Source: Pseudorhodoferax soli
GTDB lineage: Bacteria > Pseudomonadota > Gammaproteobacteria > Burkholderiales > Burkholderiaceae_C
NCBI RefSeq assembly: GCF_003337555.1
Contig: NZ_QPJK01000001.1
Coordinates: forward strand, 248,001-312,000
Direction of reading: 5' to 3'
Length of the DNA stretch: 64,000 nucleotides
How positions within the stretch are numbered: the stretch's first letter is position 1; each line of letters begins with the position of its first letter. The translations under genes and the position numbers were made by a program. Shown here piece by piece: positions 56,233-64,000 of this stretch. The notes beneath the pieces are model-generated. The model saw only the letters and a list, made by a program, of their open reading frames with translations. It was not told the DNA's origin and did not search any database.

Positions 56233-57213
56233 ATGACCATCCACCGCCGCACCGCACTGGCCGCAATGGCCGCACTCACGACCGCGTGGACCGCCGATGC
56301 GCAGGCCCAGGCCCAGGCCTGGCCCGCCAAGCCGATCCGCCTGGTCGTCAACTTCCCGCCCGGCGGCGCGGCCGACCAGATCGCGCGCGCCGTTGGCACC
56401 CCGCTGTCCGAAGCGCTGGGCCAGCCCGTGGTGGTGGAGAACCGCGGCGGCGCCAACGGCAACATCGGCGGCGAGGCCGTGGCCAAGGCCGCACCGGACG
56501 GCTACACGCTGCTGATGAGCTCGGGCGGCATGGTCTCGGTCAACCCGCACATCTATGCCCGCATGCCGTTCGACCCGGTGCGCGACATCGTGCCCGTGGC
56601 CTCGGCCGCGCGCGTGCTGGTCTACCTGCTGGTGCGGCCCGACCTGCCGCCCAAGAACATCGCCGAGTTCATCGCCTACCTGAAGGCCAACCCGGGCAAG
56701 CTCTCCTACGGCTCGCCCGGCAACGGCAGCTCGCCGCACCTGGCCGGCGAGATGATGAAGGCGCAGGCCAATGTCTTCGCGGTGCACGTGCCCTACCGCG
56801 GCGCGGCGCCCGCGCTGCAGGATCTGCTGGCCGGCCAGATCGACTACTTCTTCGACCCCGGCATCGGCCTGAACCAGGTGCGCGCCGGCAAGCTGCGCCT
56901 CTTGGCCGTGGGCAGCCCCAAGCGCTCGCCGGCCTTCCCCGATGTGCCCACGCTGGCCGAGGCCGGCCTGCCGGGCTTCGACGCGGACACCGTGTTCGGC
57001 TTCTACGCGCCGGCCGGCACGCCGGCCGAGGTGATCGCGCGGCTGAACCGCGAGATCAACCGCATCCTGCTGACGGCGCCGCTGCGCGAGCGCATGCTGG
57101 CCCTGGGTGGAGAGGCACTGCCTTTGAGCCCGGAGCAGTTCCACCAGCGCGCGGAGGAAGACTCCAAGCGCTTCGGGGCGATCATCCGCGCGCGCGGCAT
57201 CCGCGGGGACTAG
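56233..57213 (+). CDS. Tripartite tricarboxylate transporter (TctC/Bug) substrate-binding protein
   Basis: Periplasmic binding protein of 326 aa. A signal peptide with a basic start (MTIHRRTALAAMAALTTAW) is cut near residue 27. The mature protein begins WPAKPIRLVVNFPPGGAADQIAR, and the conserved GNIGGEAVAKAAPDGYTLL and YRGAAPALQDLLAGQID mark the Bug family. No TctA or TctB genes are next to it, which is common in Burkholderiales, where these proteins are very numerous. It shares the LysR-controlled unit with the decarboxylase and overlaps the converging phosphorylase gene by four bases. Confidence 0.92.
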   Translation: MTIHRRTALAAMAALTTAWTADAQAQAQAWPAKPIRLVVNFPPGGAADQIARAVGTPLSEALGQPVVVENRGGANGNIGGEAVAKAAPDGYTLLMSSGGMVSVNPHIYARMPFDPVRDIVPVASAARVLVYLLVRPDLPPKNIAEFIAYLKANPGKLSYGSPGNGSSPHLAGEMMKAQANVFAVHVPYRGAAPALQDLLAGQIDYFFDPGIGLNQVRAGKLRLLAVGSPKRSPAFPDVPTLAEAGLPGFDADTVFGFYAPAGTPAEVIARLNREINRILLTAPLRERMLALGGEALPLSPEQFHQRAEEDSKRFGAIIRARGIRGD

Positions 57214-60200
57214 CCCAGCACGATCTCCAGCGCGGCCGCGCCTGCGGCCTGCGCCAGCGCATCCTCCCAGTCGCGCAGCGCCACGCTGGCAGCGCCCGGG
57301 CGGTAGCGGTTGGCCCCGCGCGTGAAGGCCAGTGGCCGCCCGTTCAGTACCAGCTGTTGCACGCCGCAGCCGCGCGGCCCGACGCGGTAGCGCACCGCCA
57401 GGGCGGTTCCGCGCAGCGTGGCCTGTGCGGCCAGGCCGTCCAGGCTCTGCGGCATGACCGGATCGAACTGCACCGCGTCGTGGCTGGAGCGCAGCCCCAG
57501 CAGCTGCCGCATGACCAGGCTCAGCGCGATGCCTGCACCGCTGGAGTACACGCGCCAGCCGCCCTGCACGCCTACCTCGCCGGCGAGCAGGCGGTCGTAT
57601 TGCGCTGCGGCCTCGTAGCGGTCGGCGAACTCCGCGTCGGAACTCGAGTAGTAGCAGTTGGCCTGACGCAGCCGGGCCTGCGGCAGCCACTGCTGCATGC
57701 CGACCGGGTTGGCCTGGCACAGGGCGGCGAAGAAGGCCTCGGCATCGCCGTGCTGCGCGAGCGCCTCGGCATAGCGCAGGTGGGCATGGGTGTACATGAG
57801 CCCGATCTCGCGGCCGAAGAAGCTGCTGCTCTCGGCCCGCTGGAACAGCGTCTGCGGCCCGCCGCGGTAGGCCAGCGGGCGGTCGAACAAACGCGCGCCG
57901 TCGGGGCCCAGCAGATGCGCGCGGACCAGGGCCAGGTGCCGGGCGGCCTCGGCCGGGTCCAGCATCTCGTTGATCACGGCGTGGACCATGGGCAACAGGC
58001 TGTAGCGGGCGCCCGTGACCGCATCGCGCGGGTGCAGCAGGTAGCGCGGCGCGCCGCTGGCCTCGAACAGGGCATAGCCGGCCAGCACGCCATCGGGCAT
58101 CAGCTGCTGCTGAAAATCGTGCAGCACCGGAGCGGCCTGCGCCAGCAGCGCGCTCGCCTCGGCCGTGCGACCCAGTGACTGCAGCGCCTGCCCCAGCGTG
58201 CGCAGCATCTGGTAGTGCAGCGTCACAGTCCAGGTGCTGCACAGCCGCTCGCGCAGCGCCGGGTCGGCCGGCTGCAGCGAATCGTTCCAGTCGCCGTGGC
58301 CATAGGCCGCGAGATGCGTGGACGGGATGCGCCGGTGCGCCACCACGCCCAGCGCCCGTTCCACGTGCTGCCACACCGTGGCCCGCTCGGCATGCGTCGG
58401 GCCCTCGCCATGGAAGAAGGGCAGCACTTCGTCGAGCAGGCCGCTGTCGCCCGAGGCCTGCAGGTACTGGCCCAGTGCCACGAGCGGCCAGAACACGATG
58501 TCGCCGTGCGAATCGCTGGCGCGCACCAGCCTGTCGCGCGCGAAGAACATGAACCACTGGGGCCAGTCGCCGTCTGGCTGCTGCTCGGCGAACACGCGCA
58601 GCAGCAGGTCGCGCAGCGGCGCGAGGCAGCCGTGCGCCAACAGCAGTTCCACGGGCCCCTGGCTCACGTCCCGCGTGCCCCAGCCGCCGCCCGTGTACTG
58701 CTCCAGGCCACGCGGGGCGAGGTAGTGCACGAGCGCGTTGTTCTGCAGCCAGGGCAGCCATTCGGACAGCGCCGCCATGCTGGCCTGGGCTCCACCCTGC
58801 GGCAGGTCCAGCCGCGGCAGGTGCAGCGCTGTCAGGCGGGGCAAGGCGGCATCGGGCGCCTCCGACGGGCCGAGCAGCCGGGAGCGGATGTCCAGGCCGA
58901 AGGCGTGGCACGGCAGGGTCTGCAGGCACAGGAAGGGCTGGCCGCGCGACTGCCCGTCCAGGTAGAGCCGTTCGTCCGCGCCCACACCGTCCAGCAGCGC
59001 CGCGCTGTGCGCATGGGGCTGCAGCGCGAAGCTGCCGCCCGGGTACTGCTGCTGCGCGGCGCTGCCGGGCGCGGGCGCCACCGTCACCGTGCCGTCCTCG
59101 CCGCGCCGCCAGGTGGGCATGCCCGGAGCCAGGCCGTCGTCGCCCTGCAGGGCGAGGTGGTGCGTGAGGAGGAAGCGCCGCGCGGGGCCTTCGTCCACCT
59201 GCAGCGCGAGCGACAGCACGTGGTCCTCGGCCGCGGCGCTGGCGCTGACCGTGAGCACGCCGCCCGCATGGGCGTAGACCCACTGGCATCGGCGGTCGGA
59301 CATGGCGAAGGCCGAGGGCTGGCCCAACCGCTGCCATTGCCCGTCGACTTCCACAAATACGCGCTGGCCGCTGCTGTGGCTCAGCCCCAGGTAGCTGCGC
59401 TCGGTGGACAGCAGCCGGTGGATGGCGACATGGCCCTCGGTCACCATGGAATGGAAGACGCCGGCCATCCAGCAAGTGCTGGTGAGGCTGCGTTCGTCGG
59501 GCACCAGGTGCGCGCCCGTGCGCAGCAACTGGCCATGCGGGCGCAGCGTCTGCCGCTCCTTGTGCGGCAAGGCCACGTGCGTGCCGCAGGCCGCGAAGAA
59601 GGACAGCAGCCGCCCGTCGGCGCTGCGCTCCAACTGGCGCCAGGGCGTCGGGAAGCGCAGGACCAGCTGCGGCTCGGACAGCTCCTGCGTTGCCAGGCCG
59701 CCCGCCTGCGTGAACAGGCTGGGCACGGCCTCGCGCCACGCCGGGGCAGGCTCGGCGGACTCGGCGGACTCGGCGGACTCGGCCAACTCTTTCAAGGCCG
59801 GCACGGCAGCGGCCAGTGTCGCCCACGCATCGGCCTGCGCCAGGTCGGCCATGCCGCTCGCCTCGGGATGGTCGGCCTGCACGCCGGCGAAGAAGCCCAG
59901 GCGCGCATCCGCGTGCGCCGCCATCACGCAGGGCGCGTCCTGCAAGGCCAGCATGGCGTGTTCGTGCTGCAGCCGCTGGCTCGGCAGGTCGGCCGTGGCC
60001 ACCACGGGCGCCGCACCGCTGCGCCAGCCCAGGCCGAGCGATTGCAGCGCATCCGTCGCGTAGCCGACCGCACGCCGCAACGAGCCCATGAGCAGCCAGG
60101 GATGGCGCTGGCCGGCGCCTGCCAGGTTCTGCCGCGTCGCGAGCACGGTGCCCCGCGACGCATGCGCCAGCGGTGCATGGTCCAGGTACTGGCTGACGTA

Positions 60201-60644
60201 GTAGCCGTTGATGCGCACCGCGCCGTAGGGCGCCAGCGCGACGTCCTGCAGCAGCACCAGGTCGACCGTCTGCGCGCTGTCACCCGCGTTGTGCAGGTCC
60301 ACGTGCCAGGACCAGACCGGCGCCGTGGCGTGCAGCTGCATCCGCACCCGGTAGCGCAGATCGCCCCAGCGCCCGCGTGCCTCCCACGCACCGGCGTGCA
60401 GGCGCCATTGCGCGCCGCTGGTCGGCGAGAGCAGGTTGAGGCTGTCCAGCACCGCCGCCCCCTCTCGGCGCCGCAGCCACAGGGCCGTGGCGCCGGCTTC
60501 GAGCGCATCGCCGGCGAACAGCTTGATGGTGGTGTCGCCGAAGTCCAGGCGGTGCAAGGTGCCATTGGCATGGAAGGCCGCGGACAGGCCGCCGGGGCTT
60601 TGCAGCACCAGCCCGGCAGCGGCCGGATCGAGAGGAGCGTTCAT
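57210..60644 (-). CDS. GH94-type glycoside phosphorylase, resembling 1,2-beta-oligoglucan phosphorylase
   Basis: Protein of 1144 aa without a signal peptide, so probably cytosolic. An N-terminal beta-sandwich region (about 1-560) precedes an (alpha/alpha)6 barrel. The motif GDWND at 784-788, in YGHGDWNDSLQPADP, matches the general-acid region of GH94 phosphorylases, and EQYTGGGWGTRDVSQGP and RYSLLPMVHAVINEM are further barrel motifs. Length and the DWND-SLQPA context fit 1,2-beta-oligoglucan phosphorylases better than the roughly 800-aa cellobiose type, but cellodextrin or other beta-glucoside phosphorolysis remains possible. The ATG overlaps the stop of the upstream gene by four bases. An SAE repeat interrupts the N-terminal part. 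Confidence 0.8.
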   Translation of the reverse strand: MNAPLDPAAAGLVLQSPGGLSAAFHANGTLHRLDFGDTTIKLFAGDALEAGATALWLRRREGAAVLDSLNLLSPTSGAQWRLHAGAWEARGRWGDLRYRVRMQLHATAPVWSWHVDLHNAGDSAQTVDLVLLQDVALAPYGAVRINGYYVSQYLDHAPLAHASRGTVLATRQNLAGAGQRHPWLLMGSLRRAVGYATDALQSLGLGWRSGAAPVVATADLPSQRLQHEHAMLALQDAPCVMAAHADARLGFFAGVQADHPEASGMADLAQADAWATLAAAVPALKELAESAESAESAEPAPAWREAVPSLFTQAGGLATQELSEPQLVLRFPTPWRQLERSADGRLLSFFAACGTHVALPHKERQTLRPHGQLLRTGAHLVPDERSLTSTCWMAGVFHSMVTEGHVAIHRLLSTERSYLGLSHSSGQRVFVEVDGQWQRLGQPSAFAMSDRRCQWVYAHAGGVLTVSASAAAEDHVLSLALQVDEGPARRFLLTHHLALQGDDGLAPGMPTWRRGEDGTVTVAPAPGSAAQQQYPGGSFALQPHAHSAALLDGVGADERLYLDGQSRGQPFLCLQTLPCHAFGLDIRSRLLGPSEAPDAALPRLTALHLPRLDLPQGGAQASMAALSEWLPWLQNNALVHYLAPRGLEQYTGGGWGTRDVSQGPVELLLAHGCLAPLRDLLLRVFAEQQPDGDWPQWFMFFARDRLVRASDSHGDIVFWPLVALGQYLQASGDSGLLDEVLPFFHGEGPTHAERATVWQHVERALGVVAHRRIPSTHLAAYGHGDWNDSLQPADPALRERLCSTWTVTLHYQMLRTLGQALQSLGRTAEASALLAQAAPVLHDFQQQLMPDGVLAGYALFEASGAPRYLLHPRDAVTGARYSLLPMVHAVINEMLDPAEAARHLALVRAHLLGPDGARLFDRPLAYRGGPQTLFQRAESSSFFGREIGLMYTHAHLRYAEALAQHGDAEAFFAALCQANPVGMQQWLPQARLRQANCYYSSSDAEFADRYEAAAQYDRLLAGEVGVQGGWRVYSSGAGIALSLVMRQLLGLRSSHDAVQFDPVMPQSLDGLAAQATLRGTALAVRYRVGPRGCGVQQLVLNGRPLAFTRGANRYRPGAASVALRDWEDALAQAAGAAALEIVLG
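59751..59786. repeat. Four-copy 9-bp tandem repeat inside the phosphorylase gene
   Basis: Three perfect copies of CTCGGCGGA and a fourth with two changes. It keeps the frame and encodes a run of Ser-Ala-Glu units at about residues 287-298. It probably forms a flexible or helical surface loop and may vary in copy number. Confidence 0.8.
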
Positions 60645-63600
60645 GGATGCGGGAGGGACGGACGGTGGAGAGATGGGCAGGGTGGCAGCGCGCGGCCGCC
60701 GGCGGCTGCCGTGAACCGCAGCCGGGCCGGCAAGCGGTGCACCACGAGGCCGGCGGGTGGCAGGCAGGCCAGCGGCTTGCCGTCGATGCTGGCGCGCGCG
60801 GGCGCGGCGCTGCCGGGCAGCGCGATGACCAGCCCGCCGGCGGGCGGTCGCATGCCGCCGGCGATGTCCACGGTCATCGTCGCGCCCACGCGGCGGGCGC
60901 GGTAGCTCAGCGGGCCGCGCGGCGTGTGCAGTTCGCGCAGCGCCAGGCCCTGGCCCTGCAGCCAGGCCGGATCCACGCCGGCGCCGAGGACCCAGGCCTC
61001 GCGCTCGGGCGCTTCGTAGGCGAACAGGTCCAGCGTGGCGCGCAGGAAGTCGGACGCCACCCAGCCGTGCGGCATGTCGCCCAGGAAGCGCGGCGCGCGC
61101 GGGTCGCGCCCCACCACCTCGGCCCATTGCTTCCAGCCCAGCGGGCGGCGGTCGCGCAGGAAGTAGTCCGCCGCGGCCAGCGCGCGCTCGCGCTCGCCCA
61201 GGCGCACGAGCGCGCCCACCGTGCGCCATTCGTAGGGGGTGTAAGCATCCCAGGTCTGGGGGCCGTCGCGGCGCTCGGTGAAGTTGCGCCAGTACTGCGC
61301 GAAGGTCGCGTGCAGCGCGGCCGGCGGCAACACGCCCTGCAGACCGGCCGGGGCGAGGGCCACGGTGGTGGAGGTCGCGTCGAAGTCGCCGCGGTCGGCC
61401 GCGCCGGGGATGGCGGCCATGCCGTACTTGTGCTGCGCCTGGGCGATGGAGGACAGCACGTCGCGCTGGAAGCAGGCCTGCTGCGCGCGCCAATGCGCCG
61501 CGGCCGTGGTGTCGCCCAGCGCCTGCGCCATCGCCGCGCCATCGGCATAGCCCAGCAGGCCCCAGAAGTTGTCCCAGTACGCGTAGGCCGCCTGGTCGGA
61601 ATAGCCTTCGTGGCTGATGGAGGGCGGCAGCAGACCCAGGTAGAGACTGCGCGCGGGCGTGCCGTTCTTCTGTGCGCCCTCCTCGGCACGCAGGCTGTCC
61701 ATGTAGGCCAACACCTTTTGCGCGGCCGGCCACTTGTCGCGCAGCCAGGCCAGGTCGCCGGTGTGGCCGTAGGTGGTGGCCAGCAGGTGCAGGTAGGCGC
61801 CCATGCTGTCGTTCTCGGGCACCGGGTCGGCGCCGCGCGCATCGATGCAGCAGGGCACCTTGCCATTGGCGAAGAGTTGCGGCGTGAACCAGTCGGCGTA
61901 GTCCCGCGCCACCTGGGCGTGGCCCAGGCTGGCCAGCGCGGCGCTGGTCATCGCGCCGTCGCGGATCCACGAGCGCGCGTACGACCGCGTGCCCGGGCGG
62001 ATGGCCGCGCCCTGCTGGTTGATGAGGATGTGGGCCAGCGCCGTGCGCACGGTGTCGGCCAGGCCCTGGGTGTCGCCTTCGAAACGCAGGCCGGTGCGGT
62101 TGAGGAGCGAAGCCCACTGCGCGGCGCTGCGCTGGCGCGCGGCCTGGAACCAGGCGGCCGGCGCCACGGCCTGCGGCAGGCGGGCCGGCACCGTTTGCGG
62201 CAGCACGACCACGATGTCGCCGCTGGCGCCTGCGGGCAGCTCGACGGCGTACTGCAGCGCGACCGACGCGAAGCCCTGCGGGTCTTCCCAGTGCGCGGCC
62301 TGGTCGGCGCCGGCTGGGTGCCGCAGCGCGCGCAAACCGCCCGCCCCGCCCTGGCCGAACAGCAGCCGCGTGGGCCGGGTGGTGGTCGCGAGCAAGGGCT
62401 GGCCGTCGCGCGCCAGCACGCCGTCCTGCCAGTCCAGCCGGTGCAGCGGCGCAACGCCGCCCGGGATGTTCAGGAACTGCGTCGGCGGGTTGACCTGGAA
62501 GGGGCGCACCGCCAGCCACAGCGTGATGGTGCGGGCCTGTGCCGTGGGGTTGTGCAGTCTGTAGCGCACCTGCGTCTGCAGGCCGCCCGCGTCGTCGGCG
62601 AAGGCCGTGGTCTCGAGGCGGAACTGCGGGTGTGTCCAGGCCACCTGCGGCATCGGCATGTAGCCGCGGTAGAGGCTCTGCGCGACCTGCACATCGGCCC
62701 AGCCGTGCAGTTGCCCGTCGATCTCGACGAAGGGCTCGACCGAAGGCCCGGCCTTCATCGGCTCCACGGCCCCGTCTTCCGACATCAGCGCCTGCGCGGC
62801 CCCGCCCGGCACGCCCAGCACCGTCCAGTAGGCCTGCTCGCCGCTGAAGCCGCGCGGGAACTGCCCGCGCCGGGAGAGCGTCGCCTGCTTCTCGACCAGG
62901 GCGTTCGGCGAGCCCAGTGCGCCGGCGTCCAGGAACTCCACGCCCTGCAGTGCGAGGCGGTCGCCTGCCCCCTGCTCGATCACCAGGCGCAGTTGCCGCG
63001 CCTCCTGCTCCGGGGCATACAGCACTTCGTGCCCACCGAGGCCCGCCGCCACGGCCTGCAGGGTCCGCCAGTCCTGCCCGTCCAGCGAGCCTTCGACGCG
63101 GTAGCGGCTGGCATGCTGCCCCGGTGCCCAGTGCAGCACCATGCCGCTGAGTTCGCGCGGCTGGCCGAAGTCGGTCTGCAGCACGACCGGCTGGCCGGCC
63201 GTGGGCGCTGCGGCGCTCCAGGGCATCGGCTGCGGCGCACCGTGACCCGCCTGCCACATCGGATCAGGCCACTGCGCGGGCGGCTCCGGCAGCGGCTCCA
63301 TGGCCAGTGCGTCGAAGCACAGTTCGCCGCGCGCGCCCTGCGCGCCCACCAGCACCAGTTCGATGCGCTCGGTGTGGCGCAGGGTCTTGTCCGCCGCCGG
63401 GCCCCACGCGAACCCGATGTGCCGGCGCTTGGTGGCCAGCGCCGTCCATTGCGCCGGTGCGGCGAGATCCGCGCGCCGGTGCCACCAGACGTTGTTGCCG
63501 CTCGCATCGACGAGCTTGAGTTCCAGCGCCGTGAGCGCGCCCTGCCCACGGACCGGGATGGCGAGCACGAAGTTGCCCTCGAAGTCCAGCGGCAAGGCCC

Positions 63601-63820
63601 GGCCCAAGGCCACATGGCCCGCGACGCGGCCGAAGTCGTAGCGCACGCAGGCCGCGCTGCTGCGGTCCGGCGCGGGCCGCAACTCGGCCTGCACCTGGTC
63701 GGTGGCCGACAGCGTCCACGCCTGCAGGTCCGTGAAGTCGGCCAGGGTGCGCGCCTGTGCGAGCGCAGGCGCCAGCGCGGGCATGAGCCAGGCCCAGAGC
63801 AGCAGTGCGATCCACCGCAT
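60641..63820 (-). CDS. Secreted discoidin-domain, six-hairpin glycosidase-like protein
   Basis: Protein of 1059 aa. The start MRWIALLLWAWLMPALAPALAQA gives a signal peptide, and its ATG overlaps the permease stop by one base. An N-terminal carbohydrate-module-like beta region (about 24-185) is followed by an F5/8 discoidin-type domain (about 190-300, QTDFGQPRELSGMVLHW ... YRVEGSLDGQDWRTLQ). A helical catalytic-looking domain (about 580-930) carries SYARSWIRDGAMTSAAL, ENDSMGAYLHLL and WDAYTPYEWRTVGAL, which resemble (alpha/alpha)6 glycosidases. I could not assign a GH family. Between sugar permease and phosphorylase genes, it likely trims or binds the polysaccharide outside the membrane. Confidence 0.75.
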   Translation of the reverse strand: MRWIALLLWAWLMPALAPALAQARTLADFTDLQAWTLSATDQVQAELRPAPDRSSAACVRYDFGRVAGHVALGRALPLDFEGNFVLAIPVRGQGALTALELKLVDASGNNVWWHRRADLAAPAQWTALATKRRHIGFAWGPAADKTLRHTERIELVLVGAQGARGELCFDALAMEPLPEPPAQWPDPMWQAGHGAPQPMPWSAAAPTAGQPVVLQTDFGQPRELSGMVLHWAPGQHASRYRVEGSLDGQDWRTLQAVAAGLGGHEVLYAPEQEARQLRLVIEQGAGDRLALQGVEFLDAGALGSPNALVEKQATLSRRGQFPRGFSGEQAYWTVLGVPGGAAQALMSEDGAVEPMKAGPSVEPFVEIDGQLHGWADVQVAQSLYRGYMPMPQVAWTHPQFRLETTAFADDAGGLQTQVRYRLHNPTAQARTITLWLAVRPFQVNPPTQFLNIPGGVAPLHRLDWQDGVLARDGQPLLATTTRPTRLLFGQGGAGGLRALRHPAGADQAAHWEDPQGFASVALQYAVELPAGASGDIVVVLPQTVPARLPQAVAPAAWFQAARQRSAAQWASLLNRTGLRFEGDTQGLADTVRTALAHILINQQGAAIRPGTRSYARSWIRDGAMTSAALASLGHAQVARDYADWFTPQLFANGKVPCCIDARGADPVPENDSMGAYLHLLATTYGHTGDLAWLRDKWPAAQKVLAYMDSLRAEEGAQKNGTPARSLYLGLLPPSISHEGYSDQAAYAYWDNFWGLLGYADGAAMAQALGDTTAAAHWRAQQACFQRDVLSSIAQAQHKYGMAAIPGAADRGDFDATSTTVALAPAGLQGVLPPAALHATFAQYWRNFTERRDGPQTWDAYTPYEWRTVGALVRLGERERALAAADYFLRDRRPLGWKQWAEVVGRDPRAPRFLGDMPHGWVASDFLRATLDLFAYEAPEREAWVLGAGVDPAWLQGQGLALRELHTPRGPLSYRARRVGATMTVDIAGGMRPPAGGLVIALPGSAAPARASIDGKPLACLPPAGLVVHRLPARLRFTAAAGGRALPPCPSLHRPSLPHP

Positions 63821-64000
63821 CACTTCACCCCGCCCGACAGGATGCCGCTCACGTAGAAGCGCTGGGTGCACAGGAACAGCAGCAGCACGGGCGCCACCGT
63901 CACCACGGCGCCGGCCATCATGAGTTCGCTGTCCTGCACATGCTCGCGCGACAGCGAGGCGAGCGCCAGCGGCAGGGTGTGCAGGCGGTCGCCGGTCAGC
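63820..64000 (-). CDS. Carbohydrate ABC transporter permease, MalG-like, C-terminal part
   Basis: The last 60 residues of an inner-membrane permease whose start lies beyond the window edge. The end LLFLCTQRFYVSGILSGGVK matches the usual C-terminus of MalG/UgpE-type sugar permeases (Q-R-x-[FY]-V-x-G-[IL]-x-x-G-x-V-K). The upstream part LPLALASLSREHVQDSELMMAG is also typical. It is translationally coupled (TGATG) to the discoidin gene, so the downstream enzymes belong to the same sugar-uptake operon. Confidence 0.85.
   Translation of the reverse strand, partial: LTGDRLHTLPLALASLSREHVQDSELMMAGAVVTVAPVLLLFLCTQRFYVSGILSGGVK

Noticed and set aside
53606-56275. Extended start for the LysR gene giving 889 codons
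   Set aside because: The extra sequence is opposite the decarboxylase gene. The LysR helix-turn-helix begins right after the ATG at 54514.
57210-63257. The 2015-codon open frame running through the phosphorylase and most of the discoidin gene
   Set aside because: The first part is a wrong-frame reading of the discoidin gene. The true phosphorylase begins at 60644, where its ATG overlaps the upstream stop.

Overview
The window looks like a chromosomal segment of a high-GC betaproteobacterium, most likely a Comamonadaceae member (Acidovorax, Hydrogenophaga or Variovorax type). This rests on the very high GC, the 14-gene nuo operon followed by DUF2818, NUDIX and DUF1178 genes, the Bug/TctC orphan binding protein, the duplicated Liv-type binding proteins and the secG-tRNA-Leu-nuoA order. 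I saw no mobile element, CRISPR array, rRNA or phage gene. Coding density is very high and no gene-free stretch exceeds about 220 bases.

Layout. 1-70: tail of a plus-strand lipocalin-like gene. 80-5879 (minus): a Liv-type ABC importer (livG, livF, two tandem paralogous binding proteins, livH, livM). 6087-11002 (minus): a marR - outer-membrane factor - emrA - emrB efflux operon. It lies head to head with a plus-strand ABC exporter (11093-12898) across a 90-base region holding two perfect 12-bp palindromes. 13023-14330: gdhA. 14398-35426 (minus): a long same-direction train, read rpsO, pnp, quinone oxidoreductase, tpiA, secG, tRNA-Leu(GAG), nuoA to nuoN, DUF2818, NUDIX hydrolase, DUF1178. 35574-38388: zinc metallopeptidase, response regulator fused to adenylate cyclase, and dcd. 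38447-40834: a Tat-exported BMP-type binding protein divergent from an XRE-cupin regulator and a GNAT acetyltransferase. 40842-44294: a large SWIM-SNF2 helicase. 44302-51640: purine salvage and uptake (adenine/adenosine deaminase and a complete BMP/nucleoside ABC importer), with a SulP permease on the other strand in between. 51807-57213: phoD, then a LysR regulator divergent from a benzoylformate decarboxylase-like enzyme and a TctC binding protein. 57210-64000 (minus): a carbohydrate locus made of a GH94-type phosphorylase, a secreted discoidin/six-hairpin protein and the tail of a MalG-like sugar permease.

How the parts work together. The 5' half is energy metabolism and housekeeping: complex I, translation, secretion and RNA decay. 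The flanks are transport modules. Most modules are translationally coupled, with many ATGA or TGATG overlaps. Two local regulators, MarR and XRE-cupin, have promoters placed so that their mRNAs would be leaderless or nearly so. The best candidate for a poorly described system is the carbohydrate locus at the right edge, which reads as an import-plus-phosphorolysis pathway for a beta-glucan, perhaps beta-1,2-linked. The second is the MarR switch that appears to control two different efflux systems at once.
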